Shown here: piece by piece, positions 9,854-17,932 of the stretch
How the letters are laid out: each line of letters opens with the position of its first letter
Position numbering within the stretch: position 1 is the stretch's first letter
NCBI GenBank assembly: GCA_027366635.1
Contig: DAHXNE010000115.1
Coordinates: 1 to 41,943, forward strand
Length of the DNA stretch: 41,943 nucleotides
Direction of reading: 5' to 3'
Source of the DNA: Gammaproteobacteria bacterium
Lineage (GTDB): Bacteria; Pseudomonadota; Gammaproteobacteria; Steroidobacterales; Steroidobacteraceae
Translations under genes and position numbers: made by a program
Notes under the pieces: generated by a model
What the model was told of the DNA's origin: nothing
The model's input: the letters and a program-made list of their open reading frames with translations, nothing else
The model's database searches: none

Positions 9854-9962
9854 GTGCTTCACCCAAGTAGATTTAAGAATGCACGGCAGATCACACGTTC
9901 CGACGATCAATGTGCATCCTGGGCCAATGCACTGTCGGGCACAAGTCGTTGGAAGTACGGAG

Positions 9963-9976
9963 TTGACTTTTGTCAA
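9963..9976. promoter_or_regulatory. Perfect palindrome of FNR/CRP-like form, TTGAC-N4-GTCAA
   Basis: TTGAC TTTT GTCAA at 9963-9976 is a perfect dyad related to the FNR-type boxes elsewhere in the window, but with both half-sites ending in C/G. It lies 110 bases upstream of the peptidoglycan-binding gene and overlaps the U-tract of the probable asd terminator. It could be an operator for the former gene, or the symmetry may be incidental. Confidence 0.3.
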
Positions 9977-10015
9977 AAACCGGGCAACCCAGGCTCTGTC
10001 TCCGTTTGGAGACAG
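9976..10015 (-). terminator. Probable rho-independent terminator after asd
   Basis: On the minus strand a perfect 8-bp hairpin (CTGTCTCC-AAAC-GGAGACAG, 10015-9996) is followed by CTGGG-TTG-CCCGG and then TTTTT at 9980-9976. The second small stem directly abuts the U-run and gives the intrinsic terminator form. It lies about 100 bases past the asd stop. Confidence 0.5.
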
Positions 10016-10114
10016 GATTCGCGGGCCGGCTCGAGCACTGCGCATGTTCCGCCCGGCCGCTACGCGCGCCGGATGCGATGGCGGCGCGCGGCCCGGGGAA
10101 TGCCCGGTCGCCGG

Positions 10115-11140
10115 TCAGAGCAACTCGGCGATCTGCACGGCATTGAGCGCCGCGCCCTTCAGGAGCTGATCGCCCGCGACGAACAGCGCGATGGAGCGGC
10201 CGCTCGGATCGGACAGGTCGGCGCGGATGCGGCCGACCAGGATCGGATCGGTGCCCGAGGCGTCGGCCGGCATGGGGAAATAATTGCGCTCCCGGTCATC
10301 GACCAGCCGCACGCCCGGCGCAGCGCCGATCAGCTCGCGCACCGTGTCCGGCGTGATCGGCCGCTCGCACTCGAAGTTGATGGCGATCGAATGCGCACGC
10401 AGCACCGGCACGCGCACGCAGGTCGCCGTGACGCGGATGGACTCGTCGCCATAGATCTTGCGGGTTTCGTACAGCGCCTTGAGCTCCTCCTCGTTGTAGC
10501 CGTTATCGGGATTGATGGCCGAGTTGTGGCTGAAGAGATTGAAGGCATACGGGTGCGGCAGGACGCGCGGGGTGAACGGTTGGCGCTGCAGATACGCGTG
10601 GGTCGATTCGCGCAGCTCCTCCATCGCGGCGGCGCCGCCGCCCGAGGCCGCCTGATAGGTCGAGAGGATCAGCCGCTTGATCGGGTTGACCCGGTGTATC
10701 GGCCACAGCGGCGTGATCGCGATGATCGTCGAGCAGTTGGGATTGGCGATGATGCCGCGGTGTGTCTTGACCATCTGCGGATTGATCTCGGGCACGACCA
10801 GCGGCACGGCCGGATCGCGCCGGAACGCCGAGGAGTTATCGACCACGACCGCGCCCTGCTCGACCGCCAACGGCGCGAACTGCTTGGAGATACCACCACC
10901 GGCGGAAAACAGCGCGATATCGACGCCGCGAAACGAGTCCTCGGCGAGCGCCTCGACCACGAGCGGCTCGCCGCGAAACGGCAGCGTCTTGCCCGCCGAG
11001 CGCGCCGAGGCGAGCAGACGCAGCTGCGCGAGCGGAAACCCCCGCTGCTCCAGGCAGCGCAGCAGCTCGATTCCGACGGCCCCGGTGGCACCGACGACCG
11101 CGACCACCGGCAAGGCGCCGGCCGAACGACCAGATGACAT
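10115..11140 (-). CDS. asd: Aspartate-semialdehyde dehydrogenase
   Basis: Reduces aspartyl phosphate to aspartate semialdehyde with NADPH, the branch-point step to Lys/diaminopimelate, Thr, Met and Ile. The 341 residues carry the NADP loop VAVVGATGAVGIELL, SAGGGISKQFAP, the catalytic Cys in ANPNCSTI, the STYQAASGGG segment and RVPVLRAHS (substrate Arg and His region). The start is taken at ATG 11140. An in-frame ATG six codons upstream (11158) is possible. A promoter, a short ORF and an intrinsic terminator lie upstream on the same strand, so expression is probably attenuated. Confidence 0.95.
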   Translation of the reverse strand: MSSGRSAGALPVVAVVGATGAVGIELLRCLEQRGFPLAQLRLLASARSAGKTLPFRGEPLVVEALAEDSFRGVDIALFSAGGGISKQFAPLAVEQGAVVVDNSSAFRRDPAVPLVVPEINPQMVKTHRGIIANPNCSTIIAITPLWPIHRVNPIKRLILSTYQAASGGGAAAMEELRESTHAYLQRQPFTPRVLPHPYAFNLFSHNSAINPDNGYNEEELKALYETRKIYGDESIRVTATCVRVPVLRAHSIAINFECERPITPDTVRELIGAAPGVRLVDDRERNYFPMPADASGTDPILVGRIRADLSDPSGRSIALFVAGDQLLKGAALNAVQIAELL

Positions 11141-11166
11141 GTGCAGACTCCGATCCATAGGCTCAG

Positions 11167-11204
11167 AAAAAACGAAGGCCCCGACGGTCGCTCCGGCGGG
11201 GCCT
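11167..11204 (-). terminator. Intrinsic terminator inside the asd leader (attenuator)
   Basis: Minus-strand RNA forms AGGCCCCG (11204-11197) paired with CGGGGCCT (11183-11176), with an inner CGG/CCG pairing, and then UCG and six U (11172-11167). It lies 30 bases past the stop of the leader ORF and 27 bases upstream of the asd ATG, so it would end transcription before asd. The 5' arm can instead pair with 11251-11264 inside the leader ORF. Confidence 0.75.
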
Positions 11205-11264
11205 CTGGGTGTCGTCGCGACTTACGCGCGTCTCTAGCGCACGCCGATCCCCAGACCCCCCCGG
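11193..11264 (-). promoter_or_regulatory. Alternative antiterminator pairing in the asd leader
   Basis: Minus-strand segment CCGGGGGGGTCTGG (11264-11251) can pair with CCAGAGGCCCCGCCGG (11208-11193). This gives CCGG/CCGG, GGGG/CCCC and TCTGG/CCAGA helices with one bulge and a small internal loop, about 13 pairs. This uses the whole 5' arm of the terminator, so the two folds exclude each other. A competing upstream hairpin CCCC-ACC-GGGG (11269-11259) could sequester the first segment. Pairing is read from sequence; the switch is inferred. Confidence 0.5.
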
Positions 11265-11299
11265 TGGGGCGTCTTCTGGATCTTGGTGCGCGTTTTCAT
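11234..11299 (-). CDS. Putative asd leader peptide (attenuation control ORF)
   Basis: A 21-codon ORF (MKTRTKIQKT...) ends with TAG at 11234-11236, 30 bases before the attenuator stem. It has three Lys, three Thr and two Ile codons, concentrated in the first ten codons. These are end products of the pathway that asd feeds. An in-frame ATG at 11308 would add three residues (MFP). No good Shine-Dalgarno is seen. If transcription starts near 11312 the message is nearly leaderless. It is too short to call by coding statistics, so the case rests on position and codon content. Confidence 0.5.
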   Translation of the reverse strand: MKTRTKIQKTPHRGGLGIGVR

Positions 11300-11318
11300 C
11301 GGGAACATATTCAAGCCG

Positions 11319-11347
11319 AAATTACCGGAAGCGCCGCGCCCTGTAAA
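11319..11347 (-). promoter_or_regulatory. Promoter for the asd leader transcript
   Basis: On the minus strand TTTACA (11347-11342, 5 of 6 to TTGACA), a 17-base spacer and TAATTT (11324-11319). Predicted start near 11312, just before the leader ORF. This is one of the few AT-rich spots in the intergenic region. Confidence 0.5.
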
Positions 11348-11443
11348 GACCACCCGGGACCGCCCGCCCCGAGCCCCCCCGAGCCGCGCCGAAACGTGAC
11401 GGCAGGCACGAGAAACGGCCGCTGATCTTGGTAAAAACAGCAC

Positions 11444-11483
11444 CGGCATGCGCCGCGAGCCGCTCGACTCGCGGCGCATGCCG
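11444..11483. repeat. 16-bp perfect inverted repeat upstream of the HD-GYP gene
   Basis: CGGCATGCGCCGCGAG (11444-11459) and its exact reverse complement (11468-11483) flank an 8-base loop. It lies 46-85 bases upstream of the HD-GYP start. On the minus strand it is followed by GTGCTGTTTTTACC, so it could be an imperfect terminator shielding asd from antisense transcription. It could equally be an operator or a 5'-UTR stem for the HD-GYP gene. Confidence 0.6.
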
Positions 11484-11528
11484 ATCGCCCGGCGGCCCCA
11501 CCCTCGGAGACGCCGGCAGGAGGTTCCC

Positions 11529-12938
11529 ATGAATGCAGCCGCAAATCAGGCCCGAATCCCCGACTGGCTGATACCGCAGCCGGCAGGCGCCGGCGCGACG
11601 GTGCGCCTGGCGGAGATCATCGGGGCGTTGAGCTACGCCCTCGACCTCACCGAGGGTCAACCGCCCGGACACTGCCTGCGTGGCTGCTGGATCGGCATGC
11701 ACACCGGCCGCCTGCTTGGCCTCGATACTCTGACGCTGTCCGACCTCTACTACACGCTGCTGCTGAAGGACACCGGCTGCAGCAGCAACGCCGCGCGCCT
11801 CTGGGAGCTCTACGGCGGCGATGACCTGCGCACCAAACACGACTTCAAACAGGTGGACTCGCAGAGTCTGCTGCAGCTGGCCCGCTTCGTGCTGCGCCAC
11901 GCCGGACCCGGCGAAGCGCTGCGCGCGCGCATCAAGCGGCTGGCGAACCTGTACCGCAATGGGGATGCCCTCGCCACCGAGCTGGTCCATACCCGTTGCG
12001 AGCGGGGGGCGGACATCGTGCGCCGGCTCGGTTTCAACGCCGCGGTGGCCGCGGGCATCTTCAGCCTCGATGAGCATTGGAACGGCAAGGGCCGCCCGCA
12101 AGGCCTGCGTGGTGAACACATCCCGATCGGCGCGCGCATTGCGCTGCTCGCTCAAGTCGTCGACGTCTTCAACACCGTCGGCGGCGAACGCGCCGTCGAT
12201 GCCGAAGTACGCCGCCGAACGGGCACCTGGTTCGACCCGCACGTCAGCCAGGCGTTTTTCGCCGTCGCGCGCAGCCGGACGTTCTGGTCGGGCTTGCGCC
12301 CGGAGGGACTCGAGGAGCGCGTGATGGCGCTCGAGCCCAACGCGGGCACCGTGTTCGTCGATGAGCTGCGGCTTGACTCGATCGCCGAGGCGTTCGCGGA
12401 CATCATCGACGCCAAGAGCAACTTCACGTACGGTCACAGTCAGCGCGTGGCAAGTTACGCCGACGCGATCGCCGCGGAACTCGACGTGCCGGTGTCCCGC
12501 CGCCGCTGGTTGCACCGCGCAGCGCTGCTGCACGACATCGGCAAGCTGGGAGTGAGCAACGGCATCCTCGACAAGCCGGGGCGCCTCGATGCCGACGAAT
12601 GGGCAGCGGTGAAGCGCCATGCCCGCTTCACCGAAGACATCCTGGCACGCGTGAGCGTGTTCAGCGCACTGGCGCCGATTGCCGGTGCGCACCACGAGCG
12701 GCCGGACGGCACGGGCTATCCGAAGCGCCTCGCCGGGGCGGCGATTCCGCTCGCAACGCGCATCATCACGGCGTGCGACATCTTCGATGCCGTCACCGCG
12801 GCGCGCCCCTATCGAGACGCGATGCCGCTCGAGCGGGCGCTCGAGCTGATGGAGCGTGAGCGCGACACCGCGATCGACGGACGCTGTCTCGACGCGTTGA
12901 AGAGGACTGCAGGCGCCCGAGGGCCCGCCGCGTCCTGA
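11529..12938 (+). CDS. HD-GYP domain phosphohydrolase with degenerate N-terminal HD half
   Basis: A 469-residue cytoplasmic protein. The C-terminal half (about 285-450) is a full HD-GYP domain: HSQRVASYAD, the HD in LLHDIGKLGVSN, HHERPDGTGYPKRL and ITACDIFDAVTAARPYRDAM. Such domains hydrolyse c-di-GMP or related cyclic dinucleotides. The N-terminal half (LSYALDLTEGQPPGHCLRGC, then DLYYTLLLKDTGCSSNAARL) is a related HD fold with Lys-Asp where the metal His-Asp would be. It is therefore probably non-catalytic. The start ATG 11529 has AGGAGG five bases upstream (11518-11523). No receiver or membrane domain is present. Confidence 0.88.
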   Translation: MNAAANQARIPDWLIPQPAGAGATVRLAEIIGALSYALDLTEGQPPGHCLRGCWIGMHTGRLLGLDTLTLSDLYYTLLLKDTGCSSNAARLWELYGGDDLRTKHDFKQVDSQSLLQLARFVLRHAGPGEALRARIKRLANLYRNGDALATELVHTRCERGADIVRRLGFNAAVAAGIFSLDEHWNGKGRPQGLRGEHIPIGARIALLAQVVDVFNTVGGERAVDAEVRRRTGTWFDPHVSQAFFAVARSRTFWSGLRPEGLEERVMALEPNAGTVFVDELRLDSIAEAFADIIDAKSNFTYGHSQRVASYADAIAAELDVPVSRRRWLHRAALLHDIGKLGVSNGILDKPGRLDADEWAAVKRHARFTEDILARVSVFSALAPIAGAHHERPDGTGYPKRLAGAAIPLATRIITACDIFDAVTAARPYRDAMPLERALELMERERDTAIDGRCLDALKRTAGARGPAAS

Positions 12939-12982
12939 GGCGGCTGTGCACTGCCCGTCCGTGAGGCAGCACGCCGCCGAGC

Positions 12983-15184
12983 TCAGCGCGCGCGCAGCTC
13001 GAAGCAGCGGTGAATGCGCGGATTGCGCTCGAAATCGCGCGGCAGTGTCGCCGCGCAGATATCACTCACGACGTAGCGCAGTCCGACATCGGGGTCCAGC
13101 TGGAATCGCTGTGCGTTGGTCGAGAACACGAGCAGCCCCGCCGGGGCGAGCAGCCGCATGCACTGCTCGATGAGTGCGCCATGATCGCGCTGGATATCGA
13201 GCACGCCCTGCATGCGCTTGGAATTCGAAAACGTCGGCGGATCGAGGAAGATCAGATCGTAGCGGGCCGGATCGCCGAGCGCATCCTGCAGCCACTGGCG
13301 ACAATCGGCCTGCACGAAGACGTGCGGGCCGTGCTGGAGCCCGTTCAACAGCAGGTTGCGGCGCGCCCAGTCGAGGTAGGTACGCGACAGATCGACCGAA
13401 GTGCTCGCGACGGCCCCGCCCGCGGCCGCATACACAGTCGCGGCACCCGTGTACGCGAACAGGTTGAGAAAGCGCCGACCGTGGGCCGCACCGCGCAGCC
13501 GCTCGCGGGTCAGGCGGTGATCGAGGAACAACCCCGTATCGAGATATGCATCGAGGCTCACTTCGAATCTCAACCCCCCTTCGCCGACGACAAGGTTTGC
13601 GCCGTGGACCCTGCTGGGAGCGCCGGGGGCGCCGCGGGACTCGTCCTTGCCGTACTGCTCACCACGCCGGGTACGCCGGCGTGTGCGTACCCTGATCCGC
13701 TCGCGCGGCACGCCAGTCACCCGCGACAGACTGGCAAGCACCTCGCCGCGCCGCCGGCGCACCGCCTCGGGGTCGATTTCCTCCGGAGCGGCGTATTCCT
13801 GCACGTAGAGCCAGCGCTCGAGGGGCTCCAGCGTCTCGTACTGGTCAATGGCAAAGGCATATTCGGGCATGTCGGCGTCGTACAGCCGATAGCACGAGAC
13901 CGCCTCACGCTCGGCCCAGCGCCGCAGCTGCTTCAGATTCTTCGCCAGCCGGTTGGCGAACATGCGCGCGCCGGGCGTCTCGGCGAGCGGGCTGTCCGCC
14001 CGCGCCAGCGAGCCCGGCTCGCGCAGGCTGCGCGGCTCGACGCTCATGCGCAGCAGCCGGCATTCGATCGCGCCGTTCCACAGCGTATGGGTCCGTGCGG
14101 CCCGTATCCCCAGCTCCATGCCGAACTGCGGCACTCCGGTCAGCACCGCCGCACGCCAGCCCTGGAAGTGCTCGCGCAGCACCACGCCGAGCTCGCGATG
14201 CGCCGCGCGCGCCTGCTCGAGATTCGTCAGCCGCGCGCCGTACGGCGGGTTGGTACACACCAGTCCGGTGCCGGACCCCGCCGGCCGTGCGTCCCGCAGT
14301 GGACCGGTCTCGAACCGCACCCATGCGCCGATGCCGGCCCGCTCGGCGTTGGCGCCGGCGGCACGCACCGCCGCCCGGTCCCAGTCGCGGCCGCGGAGCA
14401 CGGGCGTTGCTGGCGCGAGCTCGACACAGCGCGCGCGCGCCGCTGTCTCGACTGTCCTCCACAGTTGCGCATCGTGGCCGCGCCAGCCGAGAAAGCCAAA
14501 ATACACGCGGCCCAGGCCCGGGGCGCGCCGCGCGGCAATCAGCGCCGCCTCGATCACCAGCGTTCCCGAGCCGCACATCGGATCGAGAAACTCCGCCCCG
14601 TCGCCCGCAAGCTCTGGCCAGAGGCTGCGGATCAGCACGCCGGCGGCCACGTTCTCCTTCAGCGGCGCCTCGCCCGCCGCGCCGCGATAACCGCGCCGAT
14701 GCAGGCTTTCTCCCGAAAGATCGACATACAGCGTGACGTTCGCGCCGTGCGCATGCGCGTGAACGCGCACGTCCGGTCGATCCAACACGATGCTCGGCCG
14801 CGCGCCGTTCGGGGTACGTACGGCATCCACGATCGCGTCTTTGAGCTTCAGCGCGCCGAAATGACTGTGGGCGATGGTGGGATGCCGTCCGGTGAACTCG
14901 CACGCCAGGCTCGCCCCGGCATCCAGATGCTCACCCCACGCGACCGCGCGCGCCTGCGCATAGAACGATTCGGTGTCGGGCGCCTCGAAGCGCGCGATCT
15001 GCAGCAGCACGCGGTTGGCAAGCCGCGACTCCAGGCAGGCGCGGTAAGCGCTCTGGAGCGTGCCGGCAAAGCTCACCGCTCCGGATCGCTCGCGCACCTC
15101 CTCGGCGCCGAGCGCCGCAAGCTCGGCCGCGAGCAGGTCGGCAAGCCCGCGCGGCGCCGTGGCGAGGAACGACAGCGGACTCAC
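12983..15184 (-). CDS. rlmL: Bifunctional 23S rRNA methyltransferase RlmKL
   Basis: A 733-residue fusion enzyme making m2G2445 (RlmL half) and m7G2069 (RlmK half) in 23S rRNA. The N-terminus carries a THUMP region. The RlmL half has FLDPMCGSGTLVIEAA and the N6/N2-methylase motif CTNPPYGARL. The RlmK half has LNLFAYTGAATVYAAAGGA and FLDPPTFSNSKRM. Both halves look intact and the length is typical of gammaproteobacteria. It is convergent with the HD-GYP gene (44 bases apart). Upstream of its start the accessory patch begins. Confidence 0.96.
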   Translation of the reverse strand: MSPLSFLATAPRGLADLLAAELAALGAEEVRERSGAVSFAGTLQSAYRACLESRLANRVLLQIARFEAPDTESFYAQARAVAWGEHLDAGASLACEFTGRHPTIAHSHFGALKLKDAIVDAVRTPNGARPSIVLDRPDVRVHAHAHGANVTLYVDLSGESLHRRGYRGAAGEAPLKENVAAGVLIRSLWPELAGDGAEFLDPMCGSGTLVIEAALIAARRAPGLGRVYFGFLGWRGHDAQLWRTVETAARARCVELAPATPVLRGRDWDRAAVRAAGANAERAGIGAWVRFETGPLRDARPAGSGTGLVCTNPPYGARLTNLEQARAAHRELGVVLREHFQGWRAAVLTGVPQFGMELGIRAARTHTLWNGAIECRLLRMSVEPRSLREPGSLARADSPLAETPGARMFANRLAKNLKQLRRWAEREAVSCYRLYDADMPEYAFAIDQYETLEPLERWLYVQEYAAPEEIDPEAVRRRRGEVLASLSRVTGVPRERIRVRTRRRTRRGEQYGKDESRGAPGAPSRVHGANLVVGEGGLRFEVSLDAYLDTGLFLDHRLTRERLRGAAHGRRFLNLFAYTGAATVYAAAGGAVASTSVDLSRTYLDWARRNLLLNGLQHGPHVFVQADCRQWLQDALGDPARYDLIFLDPPTFSNSKRMQGVLDIQRDHGALIEQCMRLLAPAGLLVFSTNAQRFQLDPDVGLRYVVSDICAATLPRDFERNPRIHRCFELRAR

Positions 15185-15689
15185 GTCGGGCCGGCGAGAC
15201 GGACACGGCTCGCGCGCGACTCATGGCGCCTGAAATTCAGCTGCATTTGTGGGTCCGGGTGCGCGGATGCGTGCCGGATGCACGCCTGGGCACCGCATTA
15301 TGCCCGAAGTGCCGCCGCCGACGTCTCCAGTAATTTCCAATCCAGGTATGAGTCTGAGCGGGGCGGCTTCTGGGGTGGGCGACTGGGTTGATCAATTGCA
15401 GCGACTCTGCCCCAAGTCTTGATCTTCGGCTTTGATCTTTCGCTATCGATCGAATCGCAGGGCAGTCTGGCGGCTGCCACCAGAAGCGCTTGGGTTTTCG
15501 CGTTTTTGTAAACTCCGATTGCATAGGAAGCCGCAGGGGCGGCGATCTCGAGGCACCCTGAGCATCCCAGGAATTCCGAGCTGTGCGAGTCGTGGCGTTC
15601 ATCTCGATCAGGCAGCTGATTTCGATCGACTGGAGAAGGATTTGAAGAGCCTGGCTCGAGCCTCGTTGTCGCTGCTCGAGGCGGCGGAG

Positions 15690-16085
15690 GAAGCTCAATT
15701 GCGATCCATTCCTTGCCCCCTGTGGGATTCTCACTTCCCATGCTGCGAATCAGATCCTGTACTTGCGTCGGGACACACGGTGGCCGGGTCCAGACTTCAG
15801 GCGGCAGAACAGCCACCAACCCGCGCGGTGCCAGCGGATCATCGTCTCTGGGCGCACCACCACCGGGGCATCGCGCCACTTTAAGAATCGCGAGAGCAGT
15901 GCGGGTCTGACACGGGTAGCTGGATCGATGCGCCGCGGCTTCACGCCGCGTTCGACGTATCAGGCGAGTTGCCGGTGCAGCATCAGGATCTCCGCGGCCA
16001 GGGCGCCTTGCCGCCGGACGGCGAGCGGTACAATCCCGACCAGATCCGTCAATAACTGCAGGACGATTCGGAACCGCACGATCAC
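15690..16085 (-). pseudogene. Decayed IS-type integrase/transposase remnant
   Basis: The minus strand reads LTDLVGIVPLAVRRQGALAA, then EILMLHRQLA, an in-frame TGA (15960-15962), YVERGVKPRRIDPATRVRPA and VVVRPETMIRWHRAGWWLF. A one-base frame change near 15780 follows, then VPTQVQDLIRSMGSENPTGG and IAIEL. This is the N-terminal, HTH-containing part of the integrase-core proteins whose usual form is ...LRRQLA-YVERGVKPRR...TLIRWHR..RPPIP.EVRDLIRRM..ENP. The catalytic DDE core is missing. It has one stop, one frameshift and a 3' truncation. Bases 15185-15690 hold no recognisable gene. Confidence 0.75.
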
Positions 16086-16170
16086 GCGTCGGTGACTCCA
16101 TATTCGTCACGCGAACTCTCAACTGCGCGAATCGCATAAATGCGGAACATAGCTGCTGCCACTCGCCAAT

Positions 16171-16437
16171 ATGGCAGGTATCCCGCGACGAAAGCTGCTT
16201 ACGTTGGAGCTCGGCGTGCGGCTGTGCGACACCTACGAGGCGTATCGTGGGCGCCGACCGCGATGCGAGCTGGAGATCGGGGAGTTGCTCACCTTCGTTC
16301 TCGGGATTGCGCAGAACGAGGTAGTCGGCCTTGGGCGCTGCACGTTCTGCAGTGGCACGGTCATCATCGATCGGCTTGCGCCGCAGCGACTCACTTGTGC
16401 CCATTGCCAGCGGGCGCCACCGCAGCTTTGGGCGTGA
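16171..16437 (+). CDS. Small FlhC-like zinc-binding protein, possibly a truncated remnant
   Basis: An 88-residue frame. Its C-terminal part has CTFC and CAHC pairs spaced as Cys-x2-Cys-x16-Cys-x2-Cys after a helical segment (CDTYEAYRG, then FVLGIAQNEVVGLGRC). That layout resembles the C-terminal zinc domain of the flagellar activator FlhC, though the protein is less than half FlhC length and lacks its N-terminus. An in-frame TAG stands eight codons upstream of the ATG. It lies between two pseudogenes, so it may itself be a fragment. No FlhD-like partner is in view. Confidence 0.4.
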   Translation: MAGIPRRKLLTLELGVRLCDTYEAYRGRRPRCELEIGELLTFVLGIAQNEVVGLGRCTFCSGTVIIDRLAPQRLTCAHCQRAPPQLWA

Positions 16438-16489
16438 TCTGAGGCCGGTCAGCCGCAACCATCCGGTTTTGGGTAGGCGAAATGGCCGG

Positions 16490-16705
16490 CTACTCTTGTG
16501 ACGCGGCAATGGGCAGCGTCTCGATCCGTTTCATTTCCGCTGTGTCGATCAGACCGGGATCGCGCAGATACTCGAGGATCATGGGAAGGCTGTCTGCACC
16601 CTAGAAGAGCTCGCCCGCGACGAGGAGCGTCGGCACCCCCCGTAGGCCATGCGCCAGGGCGTCCTCCGTGTCGGCGCGCAACCGGTCTTTGAATGCTGCC
16701 CGGCA
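16490..16705 (-). pseudogene. Fragment of a DsbA-like 2-hydroxychromene-2-carboxylate isomerase with internal stop
   Basis: The minus strand reads AAFKDRLRADTEDALAHGLR, GVPTLLVAGELF, TAG (16601-16603), then GADSLPMILEYLRDPGLIDT and a stop at 16490-16492. Intact relatives have Trp where the TAG stands (GELFWGADSL), so a TGG-to-TAG change is likely. Only the last third of the thioredoxin-fold protein remains; the N-terminal active site is missing. It sits just downstream of an epoxide hydrolase on the same strand, as if both came from a xenobiotic or aromatic degradation island. Confidence 0.7.
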
Positions 16706-16777
16706 ACGACTCGCTGAAGTCGTGGGACTATGACTGCTGAGCGACAAGGTTCGCAAACGCGTGCGTCGGATAGCACA

Positions 16778-17932
16778 TCACTTCCGACGCGGAAGCTCAG
16801 TGCCGACATGACGAAGCGGCCGGAAGAACTCTCGCAGGTCCCGCACCAGCCGTTCCGGACGCTCGAGGGCAAGGAAGTGGCCACCGGGCTCAGGTCCGCG
16901 CCACAACCTGATATCGGAGTACGTCCGATCGGCGAATTCGCGAGGGTATGCGGAGTCTTCCGGCGTGAGCGTCAGCCCCGCTGGCGCCGTGACCTTCCCG
17001 AGCGGTGGGGTATTCACGTCGTCGAAATAAGGCAAGAACGACGTCCCGATCGAATTGGTTACCCAGTAGAGGGTGGCGATGTCGAGGAGCCTTCGACGGT
17101 CGATGACGGATTCAAGGTCGCCATGGCAATCACTCCAGTCCCGGTACTTGTCGAGGATCCAAGCCGCGAGCCCCGCGGGCGAGTCGGAGAGCGCCGGTGA
17201 CAGCGAGTCCGGACGTCTGGCCTGGGTCTTGCTGTAGCTGTCGTCCCGGTCGCTTCCTCCCTGCTGGTCGAGGTAGCGCCGCTCGGCGTCCGAGAGGGGA
17301 AGGTTGCCTTCAATGACTGGGTGAAGGTTCGGATGATGGGTGAACACGCCGATGATCCGATCCGCATGCACCGCGCCGAGATAGTTGGTGACGTGAGAGC
17401 CGATGTCTCCTCCGTAGGCGCCAAAGCGCTGGTAGCCGAGTTGATCCATGACCCGGACCCACAGTTCTGCGATCCGGGCCGGGTGACTCTGGCCGGCAGA
17501 TAGCCGACTAGAGAACCCGAAGCCAGGCAGGGAGGGGATTACCAGCTCAAACGCATCGGTGGACTCGCCACCGTGAGCGGCGGGATCGGTGAGCGCGCCA
17601 ATAAGGGGGAGGAACTCGAGGAACGAGCTGGGCCACCCGTGGGTCAGCACCAGCGGGATCGGTGCAGCGACAGCAGACGGAGCCGAGATGTGGAACGTAT
17701 GAATGTCCGCACCGTCGACCGACAACATCACCTGGGGGAGAGCGTTCAGGCTCGACTCAGTCGCCCGCCAGTCGTATTCGTTCGCCCATGAGTTCACGAA
17801 GGATGCGAGGTAATCCGCGTCGGTCCCGCCCGACCATCCGGCCACCACCGCGGGCGATCGCCGAGTCCGAACGAGGCGCTCGTGCAGGTCCTCCAGGACC
17901 GATGCCGGAACCCTGATCTGAAACGCTCTCAT
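16778..17932 (-). CDS. Epoxide hydrolase, alpha/beta-hydrolase fold with EHN domain
   Basis: A 384-residue hydrolase. The N-terminal EHN region (FQIRVPASVLEDLHERLVRT, then NEYDWRATESSLNALPQV) is followed by the oxyanion HGWPSSFLEFLP, the nucleophile GGDIGSHV (Asp), two lid tyrosine regions and the catalytic His in PGGHFLALERPE. It would convert epoxides to diols; the natural substrate is unknown. No signal peptide is visible. Base composition is more AT-rich than the core genes. Its ATG overlaps the stop of the DruA-like gene by four bases (ATGA), so the two are coupled. Confidence 0.9.
   Translation of the reverse strand: MRAFQIRVPASVLEDLHERLVRTRRSPAVVAGWSGGTDADYLASFVNSWANEYDWRATESSLNALPQVMLSVDGADIHTFHISAPSAVAAPIPLVLTHGWPSSFLEFLPLIGALTDPAAHGGESTDAFELVIPSLPGFGFSSRLSAGQSHPARIAELWVRVMDQLGYQRFGAYGGDIGSHVTNYLGAVHADRIIGVFTHHPNLHPVIEGNLPLSDAERRYLDQQGGSDRDDSYSKTQARRPDSLSPALSDSPAGLAAWILDKYRDWSDCHGDLESVIDRRRLLDIATLYWVTNSIGTSFLPYFDDVNTPPLGKVTAPAGLTLTPEDSAYPREFADRTYSDIRLWRGPEPGGHFLALERPERLVRDLREFFRPLRHVGTELPRRK

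Noticed and set aside
15389..15397. TTGATCAAT as an FNR box
   Set aside because: The half-sites abut with no four-base spacer, and no gene with a clear start follows.
15298..16509. 403-codon minus-strand frame as an intact gene
   Set aside because: It joins unrelated stretches. Only a short part matches an integrase, and that match continues in another frame upstream, so the region is a pseudogene.
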